Program-made: the position numbers and the translations under genes
Assembly: GCF_039710355.1 (NCBI RefSeq)
Contig: NZ_JBDKWZ010000011.1
Span: 62,001 to 126,000, forward strand
Direction: 5' to 3'
From: Rapidithrix thailandica
Lineage (GTDB): Bacteria > Bacteroidota > Bacteroidia > Cytophagales > Flammeovirgaceae
DNA: 64,000 nucleotides
Notes under the pieces: model-generated
Told to the model about the DNA's origin: nothing
The model's input: the letters and a program-made list of their open reading frames with translations, nothing else
Databases searched by the model: none
In this document: positions 63,153 through 64,000 of the stretch, piece by piece
Numbering within the stretch: position 1 is the first letter of the stretch
How the letters are laid out: each line of letters begins with the position of its first letter

Positions 63153-63209
63153 CATACTTATGGTAAAAGCAACGGTGTTTCAGGATAGTACTACCCATCA
63201 CCAGAAAAT

Positions 63210-64000
63210 ATGAAGAACTCTAAATTAATGATACTACTCGTTTCCTTTCTCACTTTTTCTTGCGCTCAATCAGTTAAAACACCTCCTAAAGAAAAGTACA
63301 ACAGGGTGATGGTGCTCGGTCAGAACCCATTAGAGATACTTCTGGATTTAGGGTTAAAAGACAAAATTGCCGGTATCGCCTATCTGGATAATGAGAATGT
63401 TTTTAAACATTACCCAGGATTACCTGTACTGTCTTTGGGATGGCCCAATAAGGAAAGTGTCTTGTCTCTCCAGCCTGATGCGATCGTTGCTTTGGAGTCT
63501 GCTTTTAAGCATCAACGGATTGGTAATGAGGGATTTTGGAGGGAGAGAGGCGCGGAAATCTGTGTTGTCGATAACTATAATTCGGACAAAAACTTTAATA
63601 ATTATTATAAAGATTTAGAAACTGTAGGAGCACTCTTTGGCATCAAGCATACGTCAGACTCCATCGTTGACAATCTAAAAAAAGTCGCAGAAAAGTATAC
63701 CCAAATAAAAAATATCCGGATGCAAAAAGTCTTGCATTTATCCTATACGGGGATGTCCGGCCAATTCTATTATTATCCTCCTTCTATGTGCTTGCTTGAT
63801 GAGATCGTTGACAATTGCGGAGGGGAATATATAAACCTTGGCATCAACTACTTTATTATGCCTTTAGAAACGATTATGAAAGTAAATCCGGATAAAATAA
63901 TCCTTACCCGGTTCAGAAAAAGGAAAGATGAGGATGTGATCGCCCAAATAATTAAAAATCCGCACCTCAAATATGTAAAGGCCGTTAAGCAGCAAGAAAT
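63210..64000 (+). CDS. Periplasmic siderophore/cobalamin-type ABC binding lipoprotein (C-terminus outside window)
   Basis: 263 residues in the window, still open at the edge. A lipoprotein-like signal (LLVSFLTFSC), then a type III substrate-binding fold (BtuF/FepB/TroA): NRVMVLGQNPLEILLDLGLKDKIAGIAY, SLQPDAIVALESAF, a long linking helix (SIVDNLKKVAEKYTQI), and LDEIVDNCGGEYINLG with MPLETIMKVNPDKIIL. It begins 57 bp after the receptor gene, in the same direction, so it should deliver the imported siderophore to an inner-membrane ABC permease presumably encoded beyond the edge. Confidence 0.9.
   Translation, partial: MKNSKLMILLVSFLTFSCAQSVKTPPKEKYNRVMVLGQNPLEILLDLGLKDKIAGIAYLDNENVFKHYPGLPVLSLGWPNKESVLSLQPDAIVALESAFKHQRIGNEGFWRERGAEICVVDNYNSDKNFNNYYKDLETVGALFGIKHTSDSIVDNLKKVAEKYTQIKNIRMQKVLHLSYTGMSGQFYYYPPSMCLLDEIVDNCGGEYINLGINYFIMPLETIMKVNPDKIILTRFRKRKDEDVIAQIIKNPHLKYVKAVKQQE

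Overview
The window reads as a chromosomal segment of a Bacteroidota bacterium, probably a Cytophagales-type gliding or marine lineage (inference). The evidence is AT-rich DNA of roughly 40% GC by eye, genes without clear Shine-Dalgarno sequences, promoters of the TTG / TAnnTTTG type (best case in front of ribH), a secreted protease with a type IX secretion (Por) sorting domain, alpha-2-macroglobulin and carboxypeptidase-regulatory-like domains, and many PAS/GAF sensor proteins. No rRNA, tRNA, CRISPR array or complete transposase gene was seen.

Layout. 0-9.3 kb: housekeeping and sensing genes. These are a PAS histidine kinase cut by the window edge, a THUMP-domain RNA methyltransferase, a fatty acid hydroxylase/sterol desaturase, fbp, a PNPOx-like flavoprotein, a HAMP-GAF sensor protein, and the eroded remains of an ADP-ribosylglycohydrolase and of an unknown gene. 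9.4-17.7 kb: a giant alpha-2-macroglobulin-like protein carrying inserted carboxypeptidase-regulatory and TonB-C domains, ribH, and an RND/MMPL transporter. 18.5-19.5 kb: a 349-residue 2-oxoglutarate/Fe(II) oxygenase that matches the Pseudomonas ethylene-forming enzyme along its whole length. 19.6-24 kb: an accessory patch of small membrane or DUF genes, broken genes and two copies of a short transposon-like repeat. 24-34 kb: an SDR/DUF2867 oxidoreductase, a kinase/response-regulator pair, an AraC regulator next to a double ABM-domain protein, a frameshifted ATP-grasp gene, and a 1062-residue hybrid kinase with an HNOBA-like N-terminus.

34.3-49.6 kb is one exopolysaccharide locus, all on the + strand with many overlapping or abutting genes. 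In order: response regulator, Wza-type export protein, Wzz/Wzc-type chain-length protein with a ruined P-loop, Wzx flippase, GT4, Wzy/ligase, a three-part APH/nucleotidyltransferase/thymidylate-kinase-like protein, hexapeptide acyltransferase, two GT4 enzymes, a DUF1972 glycosyltransferase and a WecA-type initiating phosphotransferase, closed by a strong terminator. Together these could start a repeat unit on undecaprenyl phosphate, extend and decorate it, flip it, polymerise it and export it.

49.7-61 kb, on the - strand: a VOC protein, a Ca2+-type P-ATPase, an M43 metalloprotease with GEVED and Por sorting domains, a DUF4272 protein, and a GDYXXLXY/DUF2157 pair. Two more copies of the short repeat sit here. 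The window ends with a siderophore module: an AraC/PchR-like regulator divergent from a TonB-dependent receptor and a periplasmic binding lipoprotein, with 21-bp-spaced direct repeats and a 16-bp palindrome between them.

Most notable observations: (1) the ethylene-forming-enzyme homologue in a Bacteroidota setting; (2) four copies of a ~155-161-bp MITE-like element, each flanked by a 3-bp direct repeat, one of which interrupts a small ORF that can be rebuilt by excising it; (3) the alpha-2-macroglobulin/TonB-C fusion; (4) the APH-NTase-TMPK fusion in the polysaccharide locus; (5) a 5-bp tandem duplication that frameshifts an ATP-grasp gene.
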